Assembly (NCBI GenBank): GCA_031263585.1
Contig: JAISFN010000133.1
Span: 1-39,498, forward strand
DNA: 39,498 nt
DNA from: Prevotellaceae bacterium
GTDB taxonomy: Bacteria; Bacteroidota; Bacteroidia; Bacteroidales; UBA932
Reading direction: 5' to 3'
The notes beneath the pieces are model-generated. The model was not told the origin of the DNA. It was given only the letters and a program-made list of their open reading frames with translations, and ran no database searches. Every line of letters starts with the position of its first letter. The stretch's first letter is position 1. This document shows, one piece after another, positions 25,710 to 34,460 of this stretch. The position numbers and the translations under genes were made by a program.

Positions 25710-26630
25710 TTACTGAATATGGTTAATTATAGATTTCATAAATCCTTCTTTTAAAGAGTATTCAGATTGAATAAACCGTTTTATTCCCAGCTTTTGTATA
25801 ACAATATTGGTAAATATGCTTGCCAGTACAATCATTTCGGCGCGCATTGTTTCCATTCCCTTCATTTGCATACGCTGTTCGATAGTTGAATCTGCCAGGC
25901 GCCTATGCAATTCGAAATAGTCGTTAAGGGGTATGTCGAACGACAACGCATCACCCGGATTGCCTTGGGTAAGCAATGAGCGATAAGTATCAAACGAACC
26001 CGACGAACCGATTAAAGTTTTTACCGAGTATTTTGCAGCTTCAATCCAAAATGGTTCCAGTTGCATCCAGAAGTAATTTTCAACCTTTTCAAGTGTCGGG
26101 GGCAGTATCGGGTTCTCGGGTTTAAACATGTCGAGTACACGGGCAATGCCCAGCGGAAAGCTGTGTTTCCAGTAAATTTGTTGCCCGTCAGCAATAATAA
26201 GTTCATTGCTGCCGCCCCCAATATCAAGGGTAATCGTTGTCTCGTTGCCGATGTCGATGGCTTGTTTTACTCCTTCAAATATGTAAGCGGCCTCCTCATC
26301 GCCCGAAATGACAGTTACCTCAATACCGGTTTGCTCCTTAATGGCCGCAATAAAATCGTTTCTATTATCGGCTGTACGTACGGCCGATGTTGCTATGCCT
26401 ATTATCCTATCGGCTCCGCCTTCAGCCTCAATTATAATTGTATAATTTTTCAATACATTTATCGCCCTGTTCATGGCCAACGCTGTTATCAGATGTTGGT
26501 TAATCCCTCCTTCTCCTATTTTGGCGGGTAGTTTGCCGGAATACAGCGTTGTAAATGTATGGTCGGGATTAATTTTGGCCAGCAATAAATTGAAAGTATT
26601 TGTTCCCAAGTCGATTACAGCAATACGCAT
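25710..26630 (-). CDS. Ppx/GppA-family exopolyphosphatase
   Basis: Cytoplasmic phosphatase that removes terminal phosphates from polyphosphate or converts pppGpp to ppGpp; the family is of the actin/Hsp70 fold. From ATG 26630 (MRIAVIDLGTNTFNLLLAKI) the protein has 306 residues, close to the short single-domain form. Signatures: DLGTNTFNLL (phosphate 1), GEGGINQHLITALAMNRAI, SAVRTADNRNDFI, GDEEAAYIFEGV, and TLDIGGGSNELII (phosphate 2). A TTG 24 bases upstream is in frame but gives no conserved residues. Stands alone, divergent from cmk, with a palindromic element between. Confidence 0.92.
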   Translation of the reverse strand: MRIAVIDLGTNTFNLLLAKINPDHTFTTLYSGKLPAKIGEGGINQHLITALAMNRAINVLKNYTIIIEAEGGADRIIGIATSAVRTADNRNDFIAAIKEQTGIEVTVISGDEEAAYIFEGVKQAIDIGNETTITLDIGGGSNELIIADGQQIYWKHSFPLGIARVLDMFKPENPILPPTLEKVENYFWMQLEPFWIEAAKYSVKTLIGSSGSFDTYRSLLTQGNPGDALSFDIPLNDYFELHRRLADSTIEQRMQMKGMETMRAEMIVLASIFTNIVIQKLGIKRFIQSEYSLKEGFMKSIINHIQ

Positions 26631-26689
26631 AAATTTTATAATTTGAGCAAGCAAGGTAATTATTTTTTTGCAATTATCCTTATTAATGT

Positions 26690-26835
26690 ACCAATTTGCT
26701 GATGTGCTAATATGTTGATTAATTAATACGTTTTTATTATCTTAAATGAAACGAAAAATGCTAATGTATATTAGCAAGTAACCCAATATATTGCATTATT
26801 TACATATTGACAAATTAGCACATCGTTAGAATTCC
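26690..26835. repeat. AT-rich intergenic element, copy 8 (inverted ends)
   Basis: The left part CAATTTGCTGATGTGCTAAT at 26693 faces the right part ACAAATTAGCACATCG (26810-26825); read on the opposite strand the right part is CGATGTGCTAATTTGT. The centre holds AAATGCTAATGTATATTAGC, itself a small hairpin. The non-coding gap 26631-26992 (362 bases) holds this element, a TAAATTTG -7-like word at 26847 and the palindrome listed next; no gene is seen. Confidence 0.5.
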
Positions 26836-26880
26836 CGAAATTATCGTAAATTTGTAGATATTTTAAATAATTGTTGTGTT

Positions 26881-26959
26881 TTTTGTCATGCTGAACGTTA
26901 GTGAAGCATCTTGTTATTCAATAAGAGATAGATACTTCATTTCACTCAGGATGACAAAA
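26881..26959. repeat. palindromic TTTTGTCAT...ATGACAAAA repeat
   Basis: The left arm TTTTGTCATGCTGAACG faces the right arm CACTCAGGATGACAAAA, with weaker pairing of GTGAAGCATC to GATACTTCAT inside. Repeats with this TGTCATGCTGAA/TTCAGGATGACA form are, as I recall, scattered in many Bacteroidetes genomes. Reading through it gives a false N-terminal extension of cmk from 26876. Confidence 0.6.
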
Positions 26960-26992
26960 TGCATTAATAATTTTTTTAATAGTTTGATACTT

Positions 26993-27694
26993 ATGAAGGC
27001 TAAGAAAATTATTATAGCAATCGATGGATATTCATCGACAGGGAAAAGCAGTTTTGCAAAAGCAATTGCCCGCGAGTTGGGGTATATATATGTCGATACA
27101 GGGGCTATGTACCGTGCCGTTACATGGTATGCCATGCAACAACGCCTGATTTATACCGATGGTACAGTAAACTCGGATGTACTGATTAAACAGTTGCCTC
27201 TGATTAACATTGATTTCAGGTTTAACGCGGATAAGGGAGTCAGCGATACCTATGTAAACGGTGAAAATGTTGAACAGAAAATCCGGAATATCAAGGTATC
27301 TCAGTATGTTAGCCGGATAAGCGCCATACCACAGGTACGCGAAGAAATGGTACGCCAGCAGCAGCTTATGGGTAAAAACAAAGGCTTGGTAATGGACGGG
27401 CGCGATATCGGGACAGTTGTTTTTCCGAATGCCGAGTTAAAGCTGTTTATGACTGCCGACCCCAAAGTACGTGCCATGCGCCGTTACAACGAACTTACGG
27501 CAAAGGGCGAAAAAGTAACGCCGAAAGAGATAGAACAGAATATCATTCAACGTGATTATGAGGACAGTAATCGCATAACAAGCCCCTTGCGTAAGGCCGA
27601 TGATGCTATCGAGCTTGACAATAGTAACATGACTCAGGAAAAACAAATGGAGTGGTTTAGGAAACTAATTGAAAATGATAGCAAAATTTTTTAA
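26993..27694 (+). CDS. cmk: cytidylate kinase
   Basis: Transfers phosphate from ATP to CMP or dCMP in the cytoplasm. From ATG 26993 the protein has 233 residues, the normal length. P-loop GYSSTGKSSFAKAIA, YVDTGAMYRAVTWYA, MDGRDIGTVVFPNAELKLFM and the lid segment RDYEDSNRITSPLRKADDA are all present. Upstream in-frame codons belong to a palindromic repeat and are not part of the protein. ispH follows after about 90 bases, so the two may share a transcript. Confidence 0.95.
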   Translation: MKAKKIIIAIDGYSSTGKSSFAKAIARELGYIYVDTGAMYRAVTWYAMQQRLIYTDGTVNSDVLIKQLPLINIDFRFNADKGVSDTYVNGENVEQKIRNIKVSQYVSRISAIPQVREEMVRQQQLMGKNKGLVMDGRDIGTVVFPNAELKLFMTADPKVRAMRRYNELTAKGEKVTPKEIEQNIIQRDYEDSNRITSPLRKADDAIELDNSNMTQEKQMEWFRKLIENDSKIF

Positions 27695-27786
27695 TTTGCT
27701 GATATGCCAATGAGAGAATCAATAAATAAGCAAGTCAACAAATAAGTATATTTACGCTTAGCCCTTAACAAATTACGATTGATACT
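27695..27786 (+). repeat. AT-rich intergenic element, weak copy
   Basis: Between cmk and ispH: TTTGCTGATATGCCAATGAG, GAATCAATAAATAAG and ACAAATTACGATTGATACT repeat words of the family (compare ATATGCCAATTTGCTAATAG in copy 7). Degenerate; assigned by word content only. Confidence 0.35.
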
Positions 27787-28665
27787 ATGATTGTTGAAAT
27801 AGATGAAAAGTCAGGCTTTTGCTATGGTGTGATCCGGGCGATTGAAACTACTGAAAACGAATTGGAGCATAGTAAATACTTGTTTTCATTGGGCGAAATT
27901 GTACACAATGACATTGAGGTCGACAGGCTTGAAAAAATAGGACTGCACACAATTGATCATAATAAAATTGCCGATATAAGTGGACAGAAAATGATTATCC
28001 GTGCACATGGGGAGCCACCTTCGACCTATCAAATTGCAAAGGAAAACAATATCGAAGTAATTGATTGTACCTGTCCGGTTGTGCTGAAATTGCAGGAGCG
28101 CATAAAGCAATCGTACGAAGGAATCAAGGCAATTAACGGGCAGTTAATTATTTTCGGTAAACGGGGGCATGCCGAGGTAAACGGACTTATAGGCCAGGTT
28201 GACGGCGATGCCATTGTAATTGAAAAACTCGATGAAATTGAACAGATAAATTTTGAACGACCAGTGTATTTGTTTGCCCAAACAACCAAAAGCATGGAGG
28301 AATTTGAAATACTGCGCCATACAATTTTGCGCCGCATGAGGCAGGCATTGGGTACTGAGCGTGTACCGTTCGAGAGCCATAACTCTATTTGCCGACAGGT
28401 GGCCAACCGCAAGCCTCATCTGGAAGATTTCTCGCGCAAGCACGATGTCATCATATTTGTGAGCGGCAGGCAAAGCTCCAACGGGAAAATATTGTTCCAT
28501 GCATGCAAATCGGTTAACGAGCGCACGTATTTTGTAGAACACCCCGAGGAGTTAAAATCGGAATGGTTTGTTAATTGCTGCTCAGTAGGTGTTTGCGGGG
28601 CAACCTCTACACCCAAATGGCTGATGGAAGATGTTGCTAACGAAGTAAAAAGAATGAATAGTTGA
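27787..28665 (+). CDS. ispH: 4-hydroxy-3-methylbut-2-enyl diphosphate reductase
   Basis: Last enzyme of the MEP isoprenoid pathway; reduces HMBPP to IPP and DMAPP with an iron-sulfur cluster. 292 residues. Cluster ligands Cys12 (SGFCYGV), Cys96 (DCTCPVV) and Cys202 (NSICRQ) are present, with substrate-binding His40 (EIVHND), His74 (RAHGEPP), His128 (KRGHAEVNG), the TTKS segment near 167, and the C-terminal GVCGATSTP. The start is ATG 27787, which gives MIVEIDEKSGFC as in relatives. Located after cmk. Confidence 0.96.
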   Translation: MIVEIDEKSGFCYGVIRAIETTENELEHSKYLFSLGEIVHNDIEVDRLEKIGLHTIDHNKIADISGQKMIIRAHGEPPSTYQIAKENNIEVIDCTCPVVLKLQERIKQSYEGIKAINGQLIIFGKRGHAEVNGLIGQVDGDAIVIEKLDEIEQINFERPVYLFAQTTKSMEEFEILRHTILRRMRQALGTERVPFESHNSICRQVANRKPHLEDFSRKHDVIIFVSGRQSSNGKILFHACKSVNERTYFVEHPEELKSEWFVNCCSVGVCGATSTPKWLMEDVANEVKRMNS

Positions 28666-28685
28666 TGGTTTAATGACTTGAAAAT

Positions 28686-28812
28686 GGGACTACGTATCAT
28701 GACACACAATTTTATTCATAAGCTAATGTGCTTACTTGATAATTGTAAGGTATCAATTTGTTTATTTTTATTTATTGATTCTCTCATTAGCATATCAGTA
28801 AATTAAAGATGC
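28686..28812. repeat. AT-rich intergenic element, copy 9 (both ends visible)
   Basis: The left end ACTACGTATCATGACACACA with ATTTTATTCATAAGCTAATG resembles the left end of copies 4 and 5. The right end CTCATTAGCATATCAGTAAA followed by TTAAAGATGC mirrors it (GCTAAT against ATTAGC). It fills the space between ispH and priA. Confidence 0.45.
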
Positions 28813-28901
28813 TACTATTTAAAAGAGTATATACATTGGTAGAATATTTAAACAGCTTGGTGAGTTTAAAACCTTTTCTTTTAAAAGGGTAGGAGGGCGT
28901 T

Positions 28902-31364
28902 ATGTTTGTTGACGTTATATTGCCTTTGGCATTGTCCGAGTTATTTAGCTATTCGGTTCCTGCGGAATGGGCAAATACGATTGTTCCGGGTATCAGAGTT
29001 GCCGTACAGGTGGGGCAGAAAAAACTCTACTCGGCTATTGTGTATAGGGTATATGAAGATAAACCTGCAACGGGCTATGTTATTAAAGAAATTTTTTCGG
29101 TACTGGACGAGACCCCGATTGTTAACGATTATCAACTGAAATTGTGGGAGTGGATTAGTGCGTATTACATGTGTAGCTTAGGCGAAGTAATGAAAGTCGC
29201 CTTACCTGCAGGGCTGAAAATGGAAAGCGAAACCCGCGTGTGTATTGTCCCGTTTGACAATATTGATGTCGATTTAAGCGATATCGAGAAACAGATTATC
29301 CGGGAACTTGAAGATAAAGAACGCAGTATTGAAGAACTATACAATCGTACAAAACGCCGGAATATTTTGCCTGCCGTAAAATTATTGCTGGATAAAGGCT
29401 TATTGAGCATCCGCGAGGAACTGAAAACCAGCTATCGGGCTAAAACGGCAACATTTGTACGCTTGCATCCGTCTATCGACAGCGAGGAAAAGCTGAACGA
29501 GGCTTTGGAAGCGGTAAAACGTGCGGATAAACAACGTGCAATAGTGGAGGGATATATTCATGCCGCAAGCCCTTTGAGCTACAAGGTTCCGGTGGAAATG
29601 TCTAGGAAAGAGCTGCTGAAACTGAGCCGTTCTTCGTCGGCAGCGCTAAAAGCCTGTGTAGATAAAAATATTCTGGAGTATTTAGAAAAACAAATCGGGC
29701 GTATTGATAACAGTGCCGTTTCTGTTAATGAAATTAGTAATTTAAGTAGTATACAACAGCAAGCATTCGATAAAATAAAACATCAGTTCACCTTGCATAA
29801 CACAGTATTACTGCACGGTGTAACGTCATCGGGTAAAACCGAAATCTACATAAAGCTTATCAGCGAGCAATTGCAACAAGGCAAACATGTACTTTACCTG
29901 TTACCCGAAATTGCATTGACAACTCAGATAATCCATCGTTTAAAAAATGTTTTCGGGAATAGAATAGGTGTTTATCATTCGCATTTCAATAACCATGAGC
30001 GTATCGAGGTTTATAATAATTTGCTGGAGGCGAATAATGACAGCGGTTTTGTAATTTTGGGAGTACGGTCGTCGATATTTTTGCCCTATACAAAACTCGG
30101 TTTGATAATTGTAGACGAGGAACACGAGAATACCTATAAACAGTACGATCCGGCGCCCCGCTACCATGCGCGCGACTCGGTAATTGTGTTGTCCCAATTG
30201 CACGGGGCCAAGGTATTACTGGGTACGGCAACCCCGGCTATCGAGACATATTATAATGCAGTTAACGGTAAATACGGTTTGGTTAAGCTTTCTGAGCGCT
30301 TTGGCAATATGGAATTACCAGTTGTTGAAACGGTAGATATGGTGCGTGCCCGTAAACGGAAACAGGTACATACGCATTTTTCGGGTATGTTGCTCGATGG
30401 CATACAAGATGCTCTGGAACAAGGAGAACAGGTAATTCTTTTCCAGAATCGGCGGGGATTTTCTCCCTTTGTTATGTGCCAAACATGCGGTTATACGCCC
30501 CGCTGCGAGTATTGCGATGTCAGCCTTACGTATCATAAATACAATAGCCAGTTGGTATGCCACTACTGCGGCTATGCGATATCCATGCAGCACCATTGTC
30601 CGCAGTGCCAAAGCGCCGATATACAGGCGTGCGGTTTCGGAACCGAAAAAATAGAAGAAGAACTGAAATTACTGATTCCTGAAGCGCGTATCGAACGCTT
30701 AGATTTAGACAATACGCGGCAGAAAAATGCCTACGAGCGCATTCTGCACGATTTCGAAGAGCAGGAAATCAATATTCTTGTAGGTACGCAAATGGTAACA
30801 AAAGGCCTTGATTTTGATAATGTAAGCCTTGTAGGGGTGTTAAATGCCGATAATATGCTTAATTTCCCCGATTTCAGGGCACACGAGAGAAGCTACCAAC
30901 TTATGGCGCAGGTAGGTGGGCGTGCAGGGCGCAAAAATAAAAAGGGCAGAGTACTGATACAGACATCGGACACTGGTAATCCCGTTATCCGTTACATTCA
31001 GCAACACGATTACCTGTCGATGTATAACTCACAGATTGAGGAGCGAAAGGTATTTAATTATCCGCCGTTTTGCAGATTGCTTGTTCTTACGTTAAAACAT
31101 ACTAATAAAAACGTGGTGGACGAGGCCGCAATAACACTCAGTCATACATTAAAAGCCATTTTCGGCAATCGTTTGGCCGGTCCCGAAACACCTTTGATAA
31201 ACCGTATCCAAAATAAATATTTACTGAATTTCAGATTGAAATTGGGTAGGGATAAGGCTGCGCAACAGGCAAAAGTACTGTTACGCGAATGTTTCGATCA
31301 GCTTATACAATCGAAAAAAGAATACCGGACACTTAAAATATCGGTGGATGTAGACCCCATGTAA
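28902..31364 (+). CDS. priA: primosomal replication restart helicase PriA
   Basis: 3'-5' DNA helicase that reloads the replisome at stalled forks. 820 residues. N-terminal DNA-binding domain (FSYSVPAEWANTIVPGIRVA), Walker A GVTSSGKTEIYI, DEEH box (LIIVDEEHENTY), GTATPAIETYY, and a zinc-binding Cys cluster (CQTCGYTPRCEYC, CHYCG, CPQC), then FGTEKIEEEL, VGTQMVTKGLDFDN and QVGGRAGR. The start ATG 28902 is preceded by AGGAGG (28891-28896), an unusually good Shine-Dalgarno for this phylum. Stands alone. Confidence 0.96.
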   Translation: MFVDVILPLALSELFSYSVPAEWANTIVPGIRVAVQVGQKKLYSAIVYRVYEDKPATGYVIKEIFSVLDETPIVNDYQLKLWEWISAYYMCSLGEVMKVALPAGLKMESETRVCIVPFDNIDVDLSDIEKQIIRELEDKERSIEELYNRTKRRNILPAVKLLLDKGLLSIREELKTSYRAKTATFVRLHPSIDSEEKLNEALEAVKRADKQRAIVEGYIHAASPLSYKVPVEMSRKELLKLSRSSSAALKACVDKNILEYLEKQIGRIDNSAVSVNEISNLSSIQQQAFDKIKHQFTLHNTVLLHGVTSSGKTEIYIKLISEQLQQGKHVLYLLPEIALTTQIIHRLKNVFGNRIGVYHSHFNNHERIEVYNNLLEANNDSGFVILGVRSSIFLPYTKLGLIIVDEEHENTYKQYDPAPRYHARDSVIVLSQLHGAKVLLGTATPAIETYYNAVNGKYGLVKLSERFGNMELPVVETVDMVRARKRKQVHTHFSGMLLDGIQDALEQGEQVILFQNRRGFSPFVMCQTCGYTPRCEYCDVSLTYHKYNSQLVCHYCGYAISMQHHCPQCQSADIQACGFGTEKIEEELKLLIPEARIERLDLDNTRQKNAYERILHDFEEQEINILVGTQMVTKGLDFDNVSLVGVLNADNMLNFPDFRAHERSYQLMAQVGGRAGRKNKKGRVLIQTSDTGNPVIRYIQQHDYLSMYNSQIEERKVFNYPPFCRLLVLTLKHTNKNVVDEAAITLSHTLKAIFGNRLAGPETPLINRIQNKYLLNFRLKLGRDKAAQQAKVLLRECFDQLIQSKKEYRTLKISVDVDPM

Positions 31365-31745
31365 ATAAAATGTGTTGTAAAATATATTATAATTTTTCTG
31401 AAAAATCATACATTCATATATTGCTTAACAATACTTGAGGATGCCATATAAATAGATATTGCAGAAAGCATTGAATTGTTGGTTTATTTTAACTCAGCTT
31501 TTTGCTGTGTCCTTTTCCTTAATATTAACCGTGTGGACGTATAATGATTATTTGAGTTAATTTGTCGGCTTATTCAACAAAATATTTATGATAAAATTGA
31601 TTGTTGGCATAATATCGTTTAATTAAACGAAACTTTGTTTATTATAGTTGCGTATAAGTTAGTTATATAGCGCTATTTATTTAAATAGCGCGGGGTGTGC
31701 TTAGCGGGGATTATAGGAAAAACAGAATAAAGTCATAGTAATTAT
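31365..31745 (+). other. non-coding gap with a 9-bp hairpin upstream of fur
   Basis: 381 AT-rich bases without a credible gene. The clearest structure is GCGCTATTT (31670-31678), a 4-base loop and AAATAGCGC (31683-31691), 54 bases before the Fur-family start codon. It is GC-tipped and followed by GGGGTG, not by a T-run, so it is an operator or leader hairpin candidate more than a terminator. Confidence 0.4.
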
Positions 31746-32201
31746 ATGATAATAATTGATATAAAAGAAACAGTAAAACGTATTTTTACCGATTTTCTTG
31801 AAAAGAAAGGTTTACGGAGGACACCCGAACGCTTTGCTATTCTTGATGGGATATATTCCATTCAGGGGAATTTTGATATTGATATGTTGAATGAGCATTT
31901 AAAGAAAAAGAAAGTACATATAAGCAAAGCGACTTTTTACAATACCCTCGATTTGTTATTGGAGTGCCAGTTAATACAAAAACAACTTTACCGGGGGTTA
32001 AGCCGTTACGAAAAAGCTTACGAGTGCGCCCAACGCGACCATTTGATATGCACAAACTGCGGTGAGGTAATCGAATTTTGCGATCCGCGAATTAATGAAA
32101 TTCAGGCAACTGCCAGTCGGCTGATGAATTTTGATATCAGTTATTATTCTTTCCAAATATACGGTATATGTGAAAATTGCAAAATGAAAATGGAGATATA
32201 G
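31746..32201 (+). CDS. Fur-family metal/peroxide-responsive repressor
   Basis: DNA-binding regulator of 151 residues. The winged helix is GLRRTPERFAILDGIYSIQG with recognition helix VHISKATFYNTLDLLLECQL. The structural zinc site is complete: Cys102/Cys105 (ICTNCGEV) and Cys142/Cys145 (ICENCKMK). The usual HHDH cluster before the first CxxC is reduced to QRDH, so the regulatory metal site differs from classic Fur; it may be a PerR, Zur or Bacteroidetes-specific type. A palindrome lies 54 bases upstream. The first metabolic target cannot be read from context. Confidence 0.88.
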   Translation: MIIIDIKETVKRIFTDFLEKKGLRRTPERFAILDGIYSIQGNFDIDMLNEHLKKKKVHISKATFYNTLDLLLECQLIQKQLYRGLSRYEKAYECAQRDHLICTNCGEVIEFCDPRINEIQATASRLMNFDISYYSFQIYGICENCKMKMEI

Positions 32202-32232
32202 TATCAGGTAAATTGATAATTAAAGACTGAAA

Positions 32233-32335
32233 ATTGTTTTGTTTATCACTAGATAGCGAATTTGCAATTATATAAGCGGTAAACTCGCAAGCTTTCGGTT
32301 GAGTAGTGTAATGTGCGAAAAATTGCAATACGCAA
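32233..32335 (-). repeat. 103-bp inverted repeat, arm A
   Basis: Arm A pairs with arm B (32939-33041) over 103 bases with two mismatches that I counted. It starts ATTGTTTTGTTTATCACTAG and ends GAAAAATTGCAATACGCAA, one base before the methyltransferase stop codon. Its end words overlap with the core of the dispersed intergenic family (copy 3). Confidence 0.9.
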
Positions 32336-32336
32336 T

Positions 32337-32873
32337 TCAGAGTATGCCGATTTTTTGAACAAAATCCCATAGTACAATGCCTACACTAACCGATATGTTA
32401 AGCGAATGTTTAGTGCCAATTTGCGGAATCTCGATACAATAATCGCTACTGTCAACTACTTCCTGGCTAATACCTTTTATTTCATTCCCAAAAACAAGTG
32501 CGTATTTTCTATTTTTGTCGGGCAGGTAGTCATTTAGCATCATGCTGTTTTCGACCTGTTCGATTGTAACAATGTTGTATCTTTCGTTTTTTAAGCTTTG
32601 TATGGCATCAATAGTATTATTAACATACTGCCACTCAACAGTATTTTCGGCGCCCAATGCCGATTTGTGAATGTCGGCTGTTGGCGGGGTTGCGCATATG
32701 CCACATAAATAAATTTTCTCTATCCTGAAAGCATCGGCGGTGCGGAATGCCGCGCCTATATTGTGCTGGCTGCGTATATTATCCAGTACCAGGACTAAGG
32801 GATATTTGGCGCTTTGTTTAAACTCGTCGGTAGTTAAACGATTCAGTTCGCTGTTGAGTAATTTGCGTGGCAT
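32337..32873 (-). CDS. SpoU/TrmH-family RNA 2'-O-ribose methyltransferase
   Basis: SPOUT methyltransferase that uses S-adenosylmethionine to methylate ribose in tRNA or rRNA. 178 residues, a compact form without an extra N-terminal domain. Motif 1 is LDNIRSQHNIGAAFRTADAF, motif 2 is YALVFGNEIKGIS, and motif 3 is IEIPQIGTKHSLNISVSVGI, which holds the trefoil-knot SAM site. The exact RNA target is unknown. The gene is alone and is enclosed by a nearly perfect 103-bp inverted repeat, arm A directly at its stop codon and arm B 65 bases upstream of its start. Confidence 0.92.
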   Translation of the reverse strand: MPRKLLNSELNRLTTDEFKQSAKYPLVLVLDNIRSQHNIGAAFRTADAFRIEKIYLCGICATPPTADIHKSALGAENTVEWQYVNNTIDAIQSLKNERYNIVTIEQVENSMMLNDYLPDKNRKYALVFGNEIKGISQEVVDSSDYCIEIPQIGTKHSLNISVSVGIVLWDFVQKIGIL

Positions 32874-32938
32874 GGCTTATCTTTTTATATAATTTTTAAA
32901 ATCATGATAATATGGCAAAATGTTATACGTACAATATA

Positions 32939-33041
32939 TTGTGTATTGCAATTTTTCGTACATTACACTACTCAACCGAAAGCTTGCGAGTTTACCGCTT
33001 ATATAATTGCAAATTCGCTATCTAGTGATAAACAAAACAAT
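32939..33041 (+). repeat. 103-bp inverted repeat, arm B
   Basis: Reverse complement of arm A. Contains TTGTGTATTGCAATTTTTCG, CATTACACTACTCAACCGAA and AGCTTGCGAGTTTACCGCTT. The rest of the gap 32874-33287 (414 bases with this arm) is very AT-rich and holds nothing else I can name. Confidence 0.9.
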
Positions 33042-33287
33042 AATTGATTAGTAGTGCTGAATTAACTTTTCAATTTTATTTATAATATACTTGTTCATAG
33101 TAAAATACAAGCGTTATTTATTTTTTTGATTTGAATTGAAAATATACCCCGCTATTTAAAATAGTTATATTTTTAATTACCTAATGAACAATATATTAAC
33201 AAATTTCAGATTGATAAAAATATTAAAAATTAATTTGGTTTGGCTTTAACTCACCACTACTAATCTTCGATCTTCAATTTACAATAC

Positions 33288-34379
33288 TTAATTAAACCGG
33301 TAAGCGGCCTTTCTCATATCATCAACCGATTTGAACGGTTTGTTTGGATTGAGATGGTTTTCAAGAAACTTATGGATTGTAAAGCGAATATCAGTTGCCG
33401 ATTTCTGGTCCATCCTGTCGAATGAATGTCCGCCGGGGATATTTTCGAATATTTTGTATTCGAACTTTTTATTGGCTGCTTTTAATGCGTTAATCATGTG
33501 TTCAACTTCTAATACATTAACATCTTCATCGTTGGTGTTGGTGTGGATCAGTAACGGAGTTTGCAATTTATCAACATGCCATACGGGCGAGCGTCTGCGG
33601 TACTCTTTAATATCCTCATTAACCGTTTTTCCGATATGGTAGTCGTTCGAAAAATATTCAGCGTAATCAGGGTTCTTATAACCCAGGCGGGCAATTACAT
33701 CCGATACGGGAACTCCGGCAAAACCGACCTTATAATCGTTCGGATACTGGAATAAATTCATAAGTGTAATCATTCCTCCGTGGCTCCAGCCCATAATTCC
33801 TATCCGGCGTTTATCTACAAATTTATAGTTTTCAACCATATAATTACGGCTGGCGTATACATCCTGATTCTCTAACCCTCCGTAATCAATGTTTTCATAG
33901 CTTGTCCGGCCATAACCAATGCTGCCGCGGTAATCGGCTGCTACAACAATGTATTCCTGTGCAATCAGTTCGCGGATAATGTGCGCATTGTAAGTAGACA
34001 TATCGCCGTGTACCCCGCCGTGGGCATACACTATCAACGGATATTTTTTGTTTTCGTCGGCACTTTTGGGGATGAAAACATACGACCAGAATTTTACAGG
34101 ATTACCCGACCCTTCGGCGGTTTCGCTCTTTTCTTTCCAACGCGGAGGTCCCGACATAAATACTTTATCGATATAGGCTATATCGCCTACTTTCGTGTAC
34201 CACAATACATCATCAATTTTTTTGATAATTTCGTCGTGGGTATGTTTTTGGTTATTGATTGACGATTGCAGGCGTTTTATTTCCTTCAGAAGCTCGGCGT
34301 TATCCTGCCCCGATATCGTGCAATTGCTGTTTAATAGAATTAAGCAAAAACTTATAAAAAAGGAAAAACGTTTTTTCAT
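33288..34379 (-). CDS. secreted S9-type alpha/beta hydrolase (prolyl oligopeptidase-like)
   Basis: From ATG 34379 the protein has 363 residues with an N-terminal signal peptide (MKKRFSFFISFCLILLNSNC). A short helical stretch follows, then one alpha/beta hydrolase domain: PLIVYAHGGVHGD (oxyanion region), DYRGSIGYGRTSY, nucleophile Ser199 in GIMGWSHGGM, acid Asp284 or Asp286 in TNTNDEDVN, and His318 in IPGGHSFDR. The triad and the AADYRGS motif fit peptidase family S9, but the beta-propeller is absent, so it may be a peptidase or an esterase. Located outside the cytoplasm. The next gene downstream-to-upstream is the TIM-barrel protein, on the same strand. Confidence 0.86.
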   Translation of the reverse strand: MKKRFSFFISFCLILLNSNCTISGQDNAELLKEIKRLQSSINNQKHTHDEIIKKIDDVLWYTKVGDIAYIDKVFMSGPPRWKEKSETAEGSGNPVKFWSYVFIPKSADENKKYPLIVYAHGGVHGDMSTYNAHIIRELIAQEYIVVAADYRGSIGYGRTSYENIDYGGLENQDVYASRNYMVENYKFVDKRRIGIMGWSHGGMITLMNLFQYPNDYKVGFAGVPVSDVIARLGYKNPDYAEYFSNDYHIGKTVNEDIKEYRRRSPVWHVDKLQTPLLIHTNTNDEDVNVLEVEHMINALKAANKKFEYKIFENIPGGHSFDRMDQKSATDIRFTIHKFLENHLNPNKPFKSVDDMRKAAYRFN

Positions 34380-34460
34380 CAAAATATATTTTTCAGGTAT
34401 AAAATTAAAGAAAGAGTGGACAACTGATATCATTGTCCGCTGTATTCGGTAATTGTGTAA

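Noticed and set aside
26690-28812. CRISPR array from the repeated intergenic words
   Set aside because: The units are irregular in length and spacing and are separated by whole genes.
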